Below are positions 33,997-41,987 of a stretch of DNA of 64,000 nucleotides, in pieces (positions within the stretch are counted from its first letter, which is position 1; the number at the start of each line of letters is the position of its first letter). This DNA comes from Microcaldota archaeon. Lineage in GTDB: Archaea; Micrarchaeota; Micrarchaeia; Micrarchaeales; Micrarchaeaceae. The DNA is taken from the NCBI GenBank assembly GCA_030040895.1, contig JASHSJ010000030.1, positions 19,393 through 83,392 of the forward strand, given 5' to 3'. The notes below the pieces were generated by a model. That model did not search any database, was not told where the DNA came from, and was given only the letters and a program-made list of their open reading frames with translations. The position numbers and the translations under genes were made by a program.

Positions 33997-34007
33997 CTAT
34001 TTATATG
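33997..34007 (+). promoter_or_regulatory. TATA box for 7S SRP RNA
   Basis: CTATTTATATG is centred about 25 bases upstream of the first helix-1 base near 34023-34027, the expected archaeal spacing. Confidence 0.7.
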
Positions 34008-34020
34008 CAGAAAACCAATG

Positions 34021-34286
34021 CGTAGCGGCAGATAGGCTGGGAGCTAAGGGTTCCCTATCCGCAAATCCCTTTGGGCGGGCCAATGCTGATTGAGTCCCAT
34101 GTGCGCGCTTCAAGCCTGCACGGAGGCGTAGACGCCTTGCCCTGGGCGGTAGTAGTATCTGCGAACCGGGCCAGGCCGGAAGGAGCAACCCTAAGCATGT
34201 ATGATCTATGCTCTCAGGATACAGGGCCGAGCCAATGCGCGGATCACTTGCTGCGCGAACCGGGGGCAGCATCAGCTTCTGCCACG
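34021..34286 (+). ncRNA. ffs: 7S signal recognition particle RNA
   Basis: Domain IV (helix 8) is clear at 34161-34196: GCGAACCGGG, CCAGGCCGGA, AGGAGCAACC, the universal SRP54 binding hairpin with GGAA-type apical loop and asymmetric internal loop. The 5' end GGCAGA pairs with TCTGCC at the 3' end (with a CGT/ACG extension) to form helix 1. A TATA box sits at 33997-34007. Approximate length 265 bases, rather shorter than many archaeal 7S RNAs (about 300). Ends are accurate to a few bases. Confidence 0.93.
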
Positions 34287-34293
34287 TGATTCT

Positions 34294-35319
34294 GTGATAG
34301 TGAATGACATTGTTTATGGAAAACACGATATAGAAGAAAAGGTATTGATAGAACTCATAGAGTCAAATGCATTCCAAAGGCTGAGGGACATAGCACAGCA
34401 GGGAGTGCCAAAGGAATACATACTGCCAACACAAGCAGCATTTTCAAGATACGACCATTCCATGGGCACCATGCTCTTGCTAAAGAGACTCGGTGCAGGA
34501 CTAGAAGAGCAGGTTGCAGGACTTTTGCACGATGTATCTCATACTGCTTTCTCGCATTTGATTGACTACGTATTTGGCGGCGGCAATAAGGAGAACTACC
34601 AGGATCTGATACATCACGAATTCTTTGGCAAAGGAACAGAATTGTCAAAAATCCTTAGCGAGAATGGATTTAACCCTGAAAGAATTTCAAATCTAGAGTC
34701 TTACGGACTCCTCGAGCAAGAACAGCCTGAACTCTGTGCCGATAGAGTAGATTATACGATGAGATACTGGGTAACTATGAAAGAATCAGGTTTCGCGAAG
34801 AATACGTTAGAAGCACTCGCAGTAAGGGATGGAAAAATAGTTCTCAGGAGCAAAGATGCTGCACATGAATTCGCATTTAGGCATACGGTATGGCAACCCG
34901 AATGGAAGGGATGGGGAGGAACACAGTTTGACATGAGAATTAGATGGTATCTGTTTGGTGAAGCTCTTCGTATTGCGATAGATAAAGGAACGATAACGCA
35001 GCAGGACTTCATGAATACAGATTCGTATGTATTAGAAAGAGTAAAAAGAATGAAGGATCAGAAGATAGAGAAAATTTTTGGAATTTTGAAGAAACCAATA
35101 AAGTTCAAGATTGCTGAAGACGAACCGAGGCTTGTGCTATATTCAAAGTTCAGATATGTTGATCCATTGTTTATGGAAGATGGAAAACTCAAAAGACTTA
35201 CTGAGGTTGACAAGGGCTTCAAGAACAATATAGAAGACCACAGAAAATTGAACAAACTTGGTATCAGGCTTGATGGCATAGAAGGCATTGACATACCAAT
35301 AAATAACAATGACTCTTAA
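34294..35319 (+). CDS. HD-domain phosphohydrolase (SAMHD1/YdhJ type)
   Basis: 341 residues. It has F-Q-R-L-R-D-I-A-Q-Q-G, then Y-D-H-S-M-G-T (His-2), G-L-L-H-D-V-S-H-T-A-F-S-H (HD motif) and later E-L-C-A-D-R-V-D-Y-T (terminal Asp), the metal ligands of dNTPase-like HD proteins. It probably hydrolyses dNTP or another nucleotide. Frames upstream are inside the SRP RNA, so start GTG 34294 (or GTG 34300) is chosen. The coding sequence looks more A/T-rich than neighbours and lies between two RNA genes. Confidence 0.87.
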   Translation: MIVNDIVYGKHDIEEKVLIELIESNAFQRLRDIAQQGVPKEYILPTQAAFSRYDHSMGTMLLLKRLGAGLEEQVAGLLHDVSHTAFSHLIDYVFGGGNKENYQDLIHHEFFGKGTELSKILSENGFNPERISNLESYGLLEQEQPELCADRVDYTMRYWVTMKESGFAKNTLEALAVRDGKIVLRSKDAAHEFAFRHTVWQPEWKGWGGTQFDMRIRWYLFGEALRIAIDKGTITQQDFMNTDSYVLERVKRMKDQKIEKIFGILKKPIKFKIAEDEPRLVLYSKFRYVDPLFMEDGKLKRLTEVDKGFKNNIEDHRKLNKLGIRLDGIEGIDIPINNNDS

Positions 35320-35329
35320 TCTTCCTCAT

Positions 35330-35415
35330 GCCGGGTTCGCCTAGTGGTAGGGCGGCAGCCTGCTAAGCTGTTTGGCTGGAAACGGCCTTCACGAGTTCGA
35401 ATCTCGTACCCGGCG
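35330..35415 (+). tRNA. tRNA-Ser (anticodon GCU)
   Basis: 86-base class II tRNA: acceptor GCCGGGT paired with ACCCGGC, discriminator G; anticodon loop CTGCTAA (anticodon GCT, reads AGC/AGU); long variable arm TTTGGCTGGAAACGGCC; T-arm ACGAG-TTCGAAT-CTCGT. It starts 11 bases after the HD gene stop. CCA is not encoded (CCT follows). Confidence 0.96.
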
Positions 35416-35482
35416 CCTACGAATTTCAAATCCTTAATCAAAAGAAATAAATACCAATTCCTCTTCAGTTCTCAGGGATTTT

Positions 35483-36193
35483 ATGGAAAGAATCGGAACC
35501 GTCCACAGTGTAATGAGATACCCTGTAAAGGGCATGAAGGGAGAAGAGATGGCAAGCACGCATGTTGGCCAAAGCGGCATACCTCTTGACAGAGCTTATT
35601 TCTTTGCAAAGCCAGGAGCAACTGGAAGCCCAAGTTCTTCATCTGTTAATATAAGGGACTTTCCTGGAATTGTGCTTTTCGAGCCCGTCCACGTAGGCAA
35701 CGCCCTAATGGTGAGGACACCTGGGGGCGGAGTTTTGCCGCTCAAGAGCGAAGAGCTCAGCGCAATGATAGAGGCAGGAATGCGAGATAAACCAACTGGC
35801 AGAGTGCAACTAAGATGGTCAGAAACCGGACATCATGATTCATCTCCTGTTTCAATATTCAGTATGCAAACGCTTACCGCATTCCGCGATAGAGTTTATG
35901 AGCCGCTGCCAAATCATCACAGGTTTAGGGCAAATCTGTATGTTAGCTTGCCGAAGAGAAGCCCGTTCTATGAACATGAACTTGTGGGCAGCACTGTTGC
36001 AGTTGGCGGGGCTGTGCTACGCGTTACCAAGAAAAACATAAGATGCAAAGTGATCAACGTTAATCCTGATCATGGAAAAAGGGACCTTGAGCTAATGCCA
36101 TACCTGCGCTGCAGCGGCGGTGCTGCTGGAATATATGCAAACGTTGTAACAGAAGGGCAGGTCAAGCCAGGCGACGCCGTGTCATTGCTCTAA
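35483..36193 (+). CDS. MOSC domain protein
   Basis: 236 residues. N-terminal beta-barrel start Y-P-V-K-G-M-K-G-E-E, then a C-terminal half with the MOSC core: R-F-R-A-N-L-Y-V, G-S-T-V-A-V-G-G-A-V-L-R-V, R-C-K-V-I-N-V-N-P-D-H-G-K-R-D-L-E-L. The Cys after K-N-I-R is the conserved MOSC cysteine. MOSC proteins bind molybdenum cofactor or act as sulfur carriers. N-terminal part corresponds to the MOSC_N-like barrel. Function beyond this is unknown; no Moco genes nearby. Confidence 0.85.
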   Translation: MERIGTVHSVMRYPVKGMKGEEMASTHVGQSGIPLDRAYFFAKPGATGSPSSSSVNIRDFPGIVLFEPVHVGNALMVRTPGGGVLPLKSEELSAMIEAGMRDKPTGRVQLRWSETGHHDSSPVSIFSMQTLTAFRDRVYEPLPNHHRFRANLYVSLPKRSPFYEHELVGSTVAVGGAVLRVTKKNIRCKVINVNPDHGKRDLELMPYLRCSGGAAGIYANVVTEGQVKPGDAVSLL

Positions 36194-36203
36194 AATCCTG
36201 CAC

Positions 36204-36680
36204 TCAGGAAGGAATAACCTTTATCTCATGGCGCACTATGTTCTTCTGCTCCTTGTCAAAGTAAAAGTCAGCGTTGAACCTTTCCTTCTTTAGTGCGTGT
36301 GGCATCCAGTATTCGTCATCCTTCCACATGTCCTCCATTGGAAGATTGCTGATCGGGAACCACCGAAGCTCACCGCCGTCGTCGCTGTTCTCAAGAAGGC
36401 TGCCGGAGAAATCGCTTGTCGAGAAAAGATGGACAGCAAAATCAACCTCCTGCTTGCCGAAGTTGTGGAAATTGAGGACTCCGTGATAGAAAAGGCCTTG
36501 CACTTCTAGCCCTGTCTCTTCAAGCGTCTCCCTCTTCGCATTGCCTTCTGGAGTTTCCCCCTCGTCCATCTTGCCTCCCACGCTGTTCCACCTGCCCTTG
36601 CTTATGCCCCTTGAAGCCTTCTTTAGAAGCATTCGCTTGTCCTTGTCGATTATCACAACAAGGGTAGCCCAGGTTACCAT
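36204..36680 (-). CDS. NUDIX hydrolase
   Basis: 158 residues with a complete Nudix box: G-G-K-M-D-E-G-E-T-P-E-G-N-A-K-R-E-T-L-E-E-T-G-L-E (G-x5-E-x7-R-E-U-x-E-E-x-G-U). N-terminus W-A-T-L-V-V-I-I-D-K-D resembles MutT/MTH1-type housecleaning enzymes that hydrolyse oxidised NTPs. The start is preceded by GTGAT with 3-base spacer. It follows the alpha/beta hydrolase gene by 4 bases. Confidence 0.92.
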   Translation of the reverse strand: MVTWATLVVIIDKDKRMLLKKASRGISKGRWNSVGGKMDEGETPEGNAKRETLEETGLEVQGLFYHGVLNFHNFGKQEVDFAVHLFSTSDFSGSLLENSDDGGELRWFPISNLPMEDMWKDDEYWMPHALKKERFNADFYFDKEQKNIVRHEIKVIPS

Positions 36681-36684
36681 GATA

Positions 36685-37242
36685 TCACTTATTGCTTGAA
36701 AAACCTACAATTGCGTCCAATGCCTGTGGAAGCTGGAGCACTCCTGCTTCGGTATTTAAATGGCCCTTGCTTTCTATTATAAGCTTTGCGCCCAGTTTCT
36801 CCTTGAATGTCATGCCATGTTGCACTGGAACATATTCGTCGTTGTCAGAGTTTATCGCGACAAACCTGGTACAGTGACTTTTTACTTTTTGCCAGTCTAC
36901 CGGATGATCCAGGAAGTTCCTTATGTCATCATATCCCAAGTCGCTTGAAAAGCCAGCAACAAGAACTGCCCCTCCTATCTTATCTCCGACTTTGAGCGTT
37001 TCCAGATATCTCAGTATAGTTATGCAGCCCAGGCTGTGGCCTATAAGATACGTGTTCTGGTCTGGCTTTCCTATAATTTTTGAAATGTAGGGTACCCATT
37101 CTGCTTCCTTTGGATGCATGGCATTCGGCATCTGGGGCACTTCTACCCTGAAGCCTGCCTTGGCCAGCTCCACCTTAAGCCATGGAAACCAGCTTTCGTT
37201 TGGGTTTCCTTCCCACCCGTGGACTATGAACACCCTGTTCAT
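36685..37242 (-). CDS. RBBP9/YdeN-type alpha/beta hydrolase
   Basis: 185 residues. I-V-H-G-W-E-G near the N-terminus, nucleophile elbow G-H-S-L-G (Ser, about residue 69), a late Asp (D-N-D-E-Y-V) and His (K-G-H-L-N) complete a serine hydrolase triad. This compact family (YdeN/RBBP9) acts on small esters or amides. Cytoplasmic; operon with Nudix. Substrate unknown. Confidence 0.88.
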   Translation of the reverse strand: MNRVFIVHGWEGNPNESWFPWLKVELAKAGFRVEVPQMPNAMHPKEAEWVPYISKIIGKPDQNTYLIGHSLGCITILRYLETLKVGDKIGGAVLVAGFSSDLGYDDIRNFLDHPVDWQKVKSHCTRFVAINSDNDEYVPVQHGMTFKEKLGAKLIIESKGHLNTEAGVLQLPQALDAIVGFSSNK

Positions 37243-37261
37243 GGAAGCATCAATGCTTTTT

Positions 37262-38542
37262 CTAGTACCATCCCCTTGCCTTCATGGCTCTTGCCACCCT
37301 GTCGACCGCTATGACGTACGCAGCCATCCTTGGGCTTATCTTCCTGCCCTTTGCGGCGTAGTCCTTCTGCGTTGCAATTGTTGCGTTGAACGACCTTGTC
37401 ATTATCCTGTCAAGCTCTGTGTAGAATCGCTCTGTGTCCCAGTAATAGTTGTTAGTGTTCTGGACCCACTCAAAGTAGCTTCCGATCACTCCTCCGCTGT
37501 TGACAAGGAAATCTGGAAGATCTACTATTCCCTTCTTGAAAAGTATGTCTGTTGCCTCCGGAGTTACTGGCCCATTTGCCAGCTCTAGAAGGAGCTTGCA
37601 CTTTACCTTGTCCGCATTGTCCTGCCTGACCTGGTTCTCTATCGCAGCTGGTATCAGTATGTCAACCGGCAGCTCCAGTAGCTTCTCGTTGGATATCTTC
37701 TGCGCATTCTTGCTCTGGTATCCTTGCACGCTTCCGGTCTTAGCCTTTGCAGCCTCTAGCTTGTCAAGGTCAAGGCCATCCGGATCGTATATTCCTCCTT
37801 CAGAGTCACTTATGGCCACCACCTTGGCCCCTAGTATCTTCTTTGACAGCGTATATGCATACTTTCCTGCATTACCAAACCCTTGGACAGCTATTGTAGA
37901 TTTCTTTGGGTCCATCTTCATCATCTTGGCTGCTTCTCTAAGCACGTACATGCCTCCCATCGCAGTGCTGTCCATCCTTCCTGCAGATCCCCAGACTTCT
38001 ACCGGCTTCCCGGTTATCATGCCAAATGAATTATGCCCTACTATCGTGGCATATTCATCCATCATCCATGCCATGATCTGCGGCGTTGTGTATACGTCGG
38101 GGGCTGGGACGTCCTTGTCCGGCCCTACGAACTCCGCGATTGCCCTTATGTAAGCTCTGGATAGCCTCTCCAGCTCTCCAGTGCTCATTTTCTTAGTGTC
38201 ACATATTATTCCTCCCTTGCCTCCTCCGAACGGTATGTCGGCAAGCGAGCACTTCCATGTCATCCAGGCTGACAGTGCCTTTACTGTGTCAAGTGTCTCT
38301 TCTGGATGAAATCTTATGCCGCCTTTTGCCGGCCCTCTCGCGTCGTTGTACTGGACCCTGAATCCAGTGAACGTCTCAACGTTTCCCTTGTCCATCCTCA
38401 CCGGTATGTTTACTACCAACGTTCTCTTCGGCTCCCTTAATATCGCGTGAGCCTGCTTGTCTAGCTTCATTATCTCTGCAGCCTTGTCCAGCTGCTCCTG
38501 TGCTATCTTGAAAGGATTGAGCTCCTCCTTGCCTTTTGCCAT
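37262..38542 (-). CDS. gdhA: Glutamate dehydrogenase (NAD(P)+)
   Basis: 426 residues. Conserved substrate site [10 protein letters not shown], the catalytic Lys in P-F-G-G-G-K-G-G-I and M-T-W-K-C, then the coenzyme fold G-F-G-N-A-G-K-Y-A near residue 210. It interconverts 2-oxoglutarate and glutamate. Start ATG 38542 with GTGA upstream; an extension to 38566 is rejected. A TATA-like element lies near 38590-38600. Confidence 0.96.
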   Translation of the reverse strand: MAKGKEELNPFKIAQEQLDKAAEIMKLDKQAHAILREPKRTLVVNIPVRMDKGNVETFTGFRVQYNDARGPAKGGIRFHPEETLDTVKALSAWMTWKCSLADIPFGGGKGGIICDTKKMSTGELERLSRAYIRAIAEFVGPDKDVPAPDVYTTPQIMAWMMDEYATIVGHNSFGMITGKPVEVWGSAGRMDSTAMGGMYVLREAAKMMKMDPKKSTIAVQGFGNAGKYAYTLSKKILGAKVVAISDSEGGIYDPDGLDLDKLEAAKAKTGSVQGYQSKNAQKISNEKLLELPVDILIPAAIENQVRQDNADKVKCKLLLELANGPVTPEATDILFKKGIVDLPDFLVNSGGVIGSYFEWVQNTNNYYWDTERFYTELDRIMTRSFNATIATQKDYAAKGRKISPRMAAYVIAVDRVARAMKARGWY

Positions 38543-38589
38543 TTTAGTCACCCAAAAACAGAACAATATTGAAATCCTATAATCTCACA

Positions 38590-38600
38590 AAATATATATT
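38590..38600 (-). promoter_or_regulatory. TATA box of gdhA
   Basis: AAATATATATT region about 50 bases upstream of the chosen ATG fits transcription starting near 38570. Inference. Confidence 0.4.
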
Positions 38601-38652
38601 CCTGATTATGCGGGGCTTGATGCCTACTACGTTTTTTGCAGATTTCATAGTG

Positions 38653-38663
38653 GGTTTAAATAC
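38653..38663 (+). promoter_or_regulatory. TATA box of pilin gene
   Basis: GTTTAAATACT lies about 30 bases before the expected start near 38684. It rules out the upstream start codons of the longer frame from 38569. Confidence 0.6.
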
Positions 38664-38700
38664 TTATCTTTTGTATTATAGCCTTGTGAAAGGTGTACAA

Positions 38701-39258
38701 ATGGCAGCCTCTATGATGAGGGCGCAGAGCGCTCTTGAGTACCTTATGACATATGGATGGGCCATTCTGATAATCGGAGTAGTCCTTGGCGCGTTGTTCT
38801 CGCTCAACATATTCAATGCCGGCGGCTTGGTAACTGCTTGCATAACAATACCAGGATACGAGTGCCAGCAGCCAATACTGAACACCGGAGGGCTTCTGAC
38901 ATTCACGCTAGGACAGAGCACAGGAACCACATTCTACAATGCACAGATGGCTTGCGCATCAACGTCCAATACCCTTGGCCTTCCAAGCAACGTCATGGCA
39001 TTTAACTCCCTATCCGCCACTGGAGCCCCGTACAACAGCCTGATATACGGAAACACGATATACTCTGGAACTACTGTGCCGATATCAAGCTGGCCGTGCT
39101 ACTCTGGGGGACTTCCGCCAACTGGCACTTCGCCTATAGGAACTGTGTACAGCGGTTACATATGGCTGAACTACACTCTCAACTCGTCACCGCCGTCAAA
39201 CACAAACAACCCGTACTACTCGGTTAAAATTGCTACGCTGGCAGTCAAGGTAAGCTGA
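38701..39258 (+). CDS. Class III signal peptide pilin-like protein
   Basis: 185 residues. M-R-A-Q-S-A-L-E-Y-L-M-T-Y-G-W-A followed by a hydrophobic helix is a typical archaeal prepilin signal; the mature part is short and rich in Ser, Gly, Tyr and Cys (four Cys). It is probably the major or minor pilin of a surface filament. GGTG lies 5 bases before ATG 38701, with TATA at 38653; the frame runs back to 38569 but is not supported. No pilin peptidase in the window. Confidence 0.85.
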   Translation: MAASMMRAQSALEYLMTYGWAILIIGVVLGALFSLNIFNAGGLVTACITIPGYECQQPILNTGGLLTFTLGQSTGTTFYNAQMACASTSNTLGLPSNVMAFNSLSATGAPYNSLIYGNTIYSGTTVPISSWPCYSGGLPPTGTSPIGTVYSGYIWLNYTLNSSPPSNTNNPYYSVKIATLAVKVS

Positions 39259-40185
39259 TCACAATCGCTTACTTATTTGCTGCTCCACCTTCATCTGCAG
39301 GAGTTCCATCAGCTCATTTGCACTTAGGATGGGGGCTCTGGTCCTGGTCGCATCGTCTATCGCTATCCTAGGACATGCGGTATTGACGAATGCGTCAAAT
39401 TCTAGCATATTGTCAAGAGACGTGAAGTCAAATGTGTTGGCTACCAGTATGGCGGCGTTTAGTCCTGCTTTCTCTATTTTTGCCTTTATTATGCAGCCAA
39501 GATTCATGTTGTGCTGGCCGTTCTTCGTGCTGACAAGAATCCCGAAGTTCTTCGCCCTGAGCGATGAAAGTATCTTGCCTCTCGACTTCTTCTTGTAAGT
39601 GTCCCTCAGCCCGTCTATCTGCTTGATCGTGTTCTGGAACGGCTCGATTACGAAGAAAGGCTTGGTTGTAGCTAGCACAGCGCCAAGCGGGTGGAACAGC
39701 CCGCCGCCGAAGTACACGTGCGCATCAACGTCCCTGTCAACCGTCGATGCACTGCCTATGTCGCATCCGAGTATCTGCCCGCGTTCCTTTGCAAATCCAT
39801 AAGGCTTTCCGAGCACAACTGTCTTGCCTTTCTTCTCATAGAACTCTGTTATCTGCTTTAGCTGATGGATGTGCTGCACAGTGGTCATTATCGATATCCT
39901 TTGATACGGCCCAAGTACATCTAATGAATTATCAAGAAGAGTAAGCGGTGCGTCTATTGCGTATGGCACATACTCGACATCAAAGTCGACCTTATGAAAT
40001 TCGTTGTGGCCGAAATGGACTATCTTGTCTGCCTTGACAGATCTTGCTTCGTCTATTGCGAGGTCGCATGCGCCGAATGTTGGAGAAGCAGATACTATGA
40101 CTTCGTGGCCCTCGCTCTCGTATCTCTTTGCTTGTTCGAGGGCCTTCTGCTTTAGCCCTTCAGGAAATTGGAGGAGGATCCGCAT
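39259..40185 (-). CDS. dph2: Diphthamide synthesis enzyme Dph2
   Basis: 308 residues with three cysteines expected to hold the [4Fe-4S] cluster: F-G-A-C-D (residue about 38), L-G-C-D-I-G and T-A-C-P-R-I-A-I-D-D. The enzyme uses S-adenosylmethionine to transfer a 3-amino-3-carboxypropyl group to the histidine of EF2. Archaeal Dph2 is a homodimer. Clear homology. Adjacent to L10e. Confidence 0.94.
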   Translation of the reverse strand: MRILLQFPEGLKQKALEQAKRYESEGHEVIVSASPTFGACDLAIDEARSVKADKIVHFGHNEFHKVDFDVEYVPYAIDAPLTLLDNSLDVLGPYQRISIMTTVQHIHQLKQITEFYEKKGKTVVLGKPYGFAKERGQILGCDIGSASTVDRDVDAHVYFGGGLFHPLGAVLATTKPFFVIEPFQNTIKQIDGLRDTYKKKSRGKILSSLRAKNFGILVSTKNGQHNMNLGCIIKAKIEKAGLNAAILVANTFDFTSLDNMLEFDAFVNTACPRIAIDDATRTRAPILSANELMELLQMKVEQQISKRL

Positions 40186-40198
40186 TCAATCAGCATTA

Positions 40199-40714
40199 TC
40201 ATGAATGGACTTTGTAAGTGCCGGACAACTTAGCCGCCGCCTTCTTGAGCGCGCTTGCGGCTGCTTCCCTGTTTGCGCTTTTGGTCATAACCATGAAGAC
40301 TGGCTGGTGTGACCTCAACCTTGCAGCAACAGATACTGGACGGCCAAATGCCAGGCTCATGCCCCTTGATACCCTGTCCGCTCCGGCCCCTGCTGCCATC
40401 TTGTGCTCCCTTATTACGTTATGAGGATAAACCAGAAGTTTTAGATAATATTCTGTCGGTATGTTGAGCTCAAGGTATTTGTGGGCGACCAGCCTTGCCG
40501 CCTCGAGTGCGTTAGATCTAAGCTGTATTGGCTGCTCAGTGTTAAGAGTGACCCTGGCATCGTATTCTGGCTTGATCTTGCCCATGTCGAATATCTGTAT
40601 GCTGGTATGGGGGAGCGCCCTTATGTAATTCTTCCTTGGTTTGCTCTGCGAATATCTAGCCCAGGCTTGGGAATTTGGGCTTCTGCACGTCCTTCCTGGC
40701 CTTAATCTTGCCAT
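40199..40714 (-). CDS. rpl10e: Ribosomal protein uL16 (L10e)
   Basis: About 171 residues. N-terminus A-R-L-R-P-G-R-T-C-R, then Y-I-R-A-L-P-H-T-S-I-Q-I, and E-H-K-M-A-A-G-A-G-A-D-R-V-S-R-G-M, the classic L10e signatures. It forms part of the tRNA-binding region of the 50S subunit. AGGAAGG lies 7 bases before ATG 40714; ATG 40720 is an alternative. 13 bases from dph2. Confidence 0.96.
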   Translation of the reverse strand: MARLRPGRTCRSPNSQAWARYSQSKPRKNYIRALPHTSIQIFDMGKIKPEYDARVTLNTEQPIQLRSNALEAARLVAHKYLELNIPTEYYLKLLVYPHNVIREHKMAAGAGADRVSRGMSLAFGRPVSVAARLRSHQPVFMVMTKSANREAAASALKKAAAKLSGTYKVHS

Positions 40715-40788
40715 AAACATTCCTTCCTGTCTTTGAAACAAAGAACAAGCGAATTATACTCTGTAATACAGATATAAAAACCTTGCAA

Positions 40789-41337
40789 TCATAGCTTGGC
40801 TGCAAGATCAGTAAGCCCCTGCAGCATCCTCCTCATCTGGTCCATGGTTCTTTCATCGGCTACCCTTCCCTCTTTTATCTTCTCTGGGGCATTCGCAATG
40901 CATACCTCGGGTTTTGGGAGCAGCATTATGTCAAGATCCATCAGGATCTGAAGCATGTGCGCATATGCGCGAACCCCTCCGAACCTCCCGTCAGATGAGC
41001 TGATTATTGCGCCTGGCTTTCCTGCGAATGGATTGTCGGATGGCCTCGTTGCCCAGTCAATGGCATTCTTCAAGTATCCGGGAACCGAATGATTATATTC
41101 TGGGGTTATTACCAGCAATGCGTCTGCCTCCTTTATCCTCTTCTTGAATTCCCTGACTCTCTCTGGAAATGTATCCGGCCCTTCAAGGTCCTGATTGAAT
41201 GCCGGTATCCCTTCTAGGCTGAATATTTCTAGCGTGGCATTGGTTGGAAGGAGTTCCTTTGCACTCTCCAGTATCATAGTGCTGTATCCTCCTTTCCTCA
41301 GGCTTGCGCCAAATCCAAGTATTTTTATCTTCTCCAT
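40789..41337 (-). CDS. NAD(P)H-dependent FMN reductase family
   Basis: 182 residues flavodoxin-like. G-A-S-L-R-K-G-G-Y-S binds FMN phosphate, and T-P-E-Y-N-H-S-V-P-G-Y-L-K-N-A-I-D-W is the family signature. The enzyme reduces quinones, chromate or azo dyes in relatives. Start ATG 41337 with GTGA upstream. Follows msrA by 7 bases, suggesting an oxidative-stress operon. Confidence 0.92.
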   Translation of the reverse strand: MEKIKILGFGASLRKGGYSTMILESAKELLPTNATLEIFSLEGIPAFNQDLEGPDTFPERVREFKKRIKEADALLVITPEYNHSVPGYLKNAIDWATRPSDNPFAGKPGAIISSSDGRFGGVRAYAHMLQILMDLDIMLLPKPEVCIANAPEKIKEGRVADERTMDQMRRMLQGLTDLAAKL

Positions 41338-41344
41338 GCTCACT

Positions 41345-41872
41345 TCACTTTATTCCATAAAGCTTCTTTATCTTGTCTACTTTTGGCCTGGTCACGAACA
41401 TGCAATAAGGCTGGAGTGGATTCTTCTTGAAATAATCTTTGTGATAATCCTCAGCTGGATAGAACCTGTCAAGCTTCTTGACTTCCGTCACTATCGGCTT
41501 CGAGAACTTCTTCTGCACCTCTTTGATTACTGCATCTGCCATTTTCTTCTGGGGATCGCTTTCATATAATATTATCGATCTGTACTGCGTTCCCACGTCA
41601 TTATCCTGCCTGTTGACTGTCGTAGGGTCATGCATGTCAAAAAACACATGAAGTATCTTGTCAAGCGTTATTATTGACGGATCGTATTCTATCTGCAGCA
41701 CTTCTGCATGTCCTGTTTCTCCTGTGCAAACGTCATCATAACTTGGATTCTTGGCTGTGCCTCCTGCATATCCCGGCATAGTCTTGACCACTCCCTTGAA
41801 CATTGAGAAAACAGCTTCTGTGCACCAGAAGCATCCGCCGCCGAGCACTATCTTTTCGGTTTTGCCAGCCAT
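41345..41872 (-). CDS. msrA: Peptide methionine sulfoxide reductase MsrA
   Basis: 175 residues. Active site G-G-G-C-F-W-C-T-E (Cys about residue 16), G-Y-A-G-G, and G-H-A-E-V-L-Q-I-E-Y-D are all present, and the C-terminal Y-C (Q-P-Y-C-M) may be the resolving cysteine. It reduces methionine-S-sulfoxide in proteins. TATA at 41899-41907 on the minus strand makes it nearly leaderless. Next gene: FMN reductase. Confidence 0.96.
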   Translation of the reverse strand: MAGKTEKIVLGGGCFWCTEAVFSMFKGVVKTMPGYAGGTAKNPSYDDVCTGETGHAEVLQIEYDPSIITLDKILHVFFDMHDPTTVNRQDNDVGTQYRSIILYESDPQKKMADAVIKEVQKKFSKPIVTEVKKLDRFYPAEDYHKDYFKKNPLQPYCMFVTRPKVDKIKKLYGIK

Positions 41873-41898
41873 AGAACCACTATATCATGGATATTTGA

Positions 41899-41907
41899 TT
41901 ATAAAAG
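41899..41907 (-). promoter_or_regulatory. TATA box of msrA
   Basis: TTATAAAAG (minus CTTTTATAA) about 30 bases before ATG 41872. The + strand element TTTATAATG near 41951-41959 serves ftsZ. Confidence 0.55.
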
Positions 41908-41950
41908 CGTTATCGCAAATGCATCTGGTCGAGATAAAAAGGTTTATAGT

Positions 41951-41959
41951 TTTATAATG
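41951..41959 (+). promoter_or_regulatory. TATA box of ftsZ
   Basis: TTTATAATG about 33 bases before the TTG start at 41988; predicted start around 41980 with GGTG Shine-Dalgarno inside a very short leader. Confidence 0.45.
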
Positions 41960-41987
41960 ACCTGCATTTTTATAGTAAGGTGCGACC

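Noticed and set aside
34201..34293. Extension of the HD gene frame upstream to 34201
   Set aside because: This segment is the 3' part of the SRP RNA; the extra residues show no HD-family similarity, and GTG starts lie just after the RNA.
38569..38700. N-terminal extension of the pilin gene
   Set aside because: The TATA box at 38653 and the class III signal peptide at 38701 indicate that translation begins at 38701.
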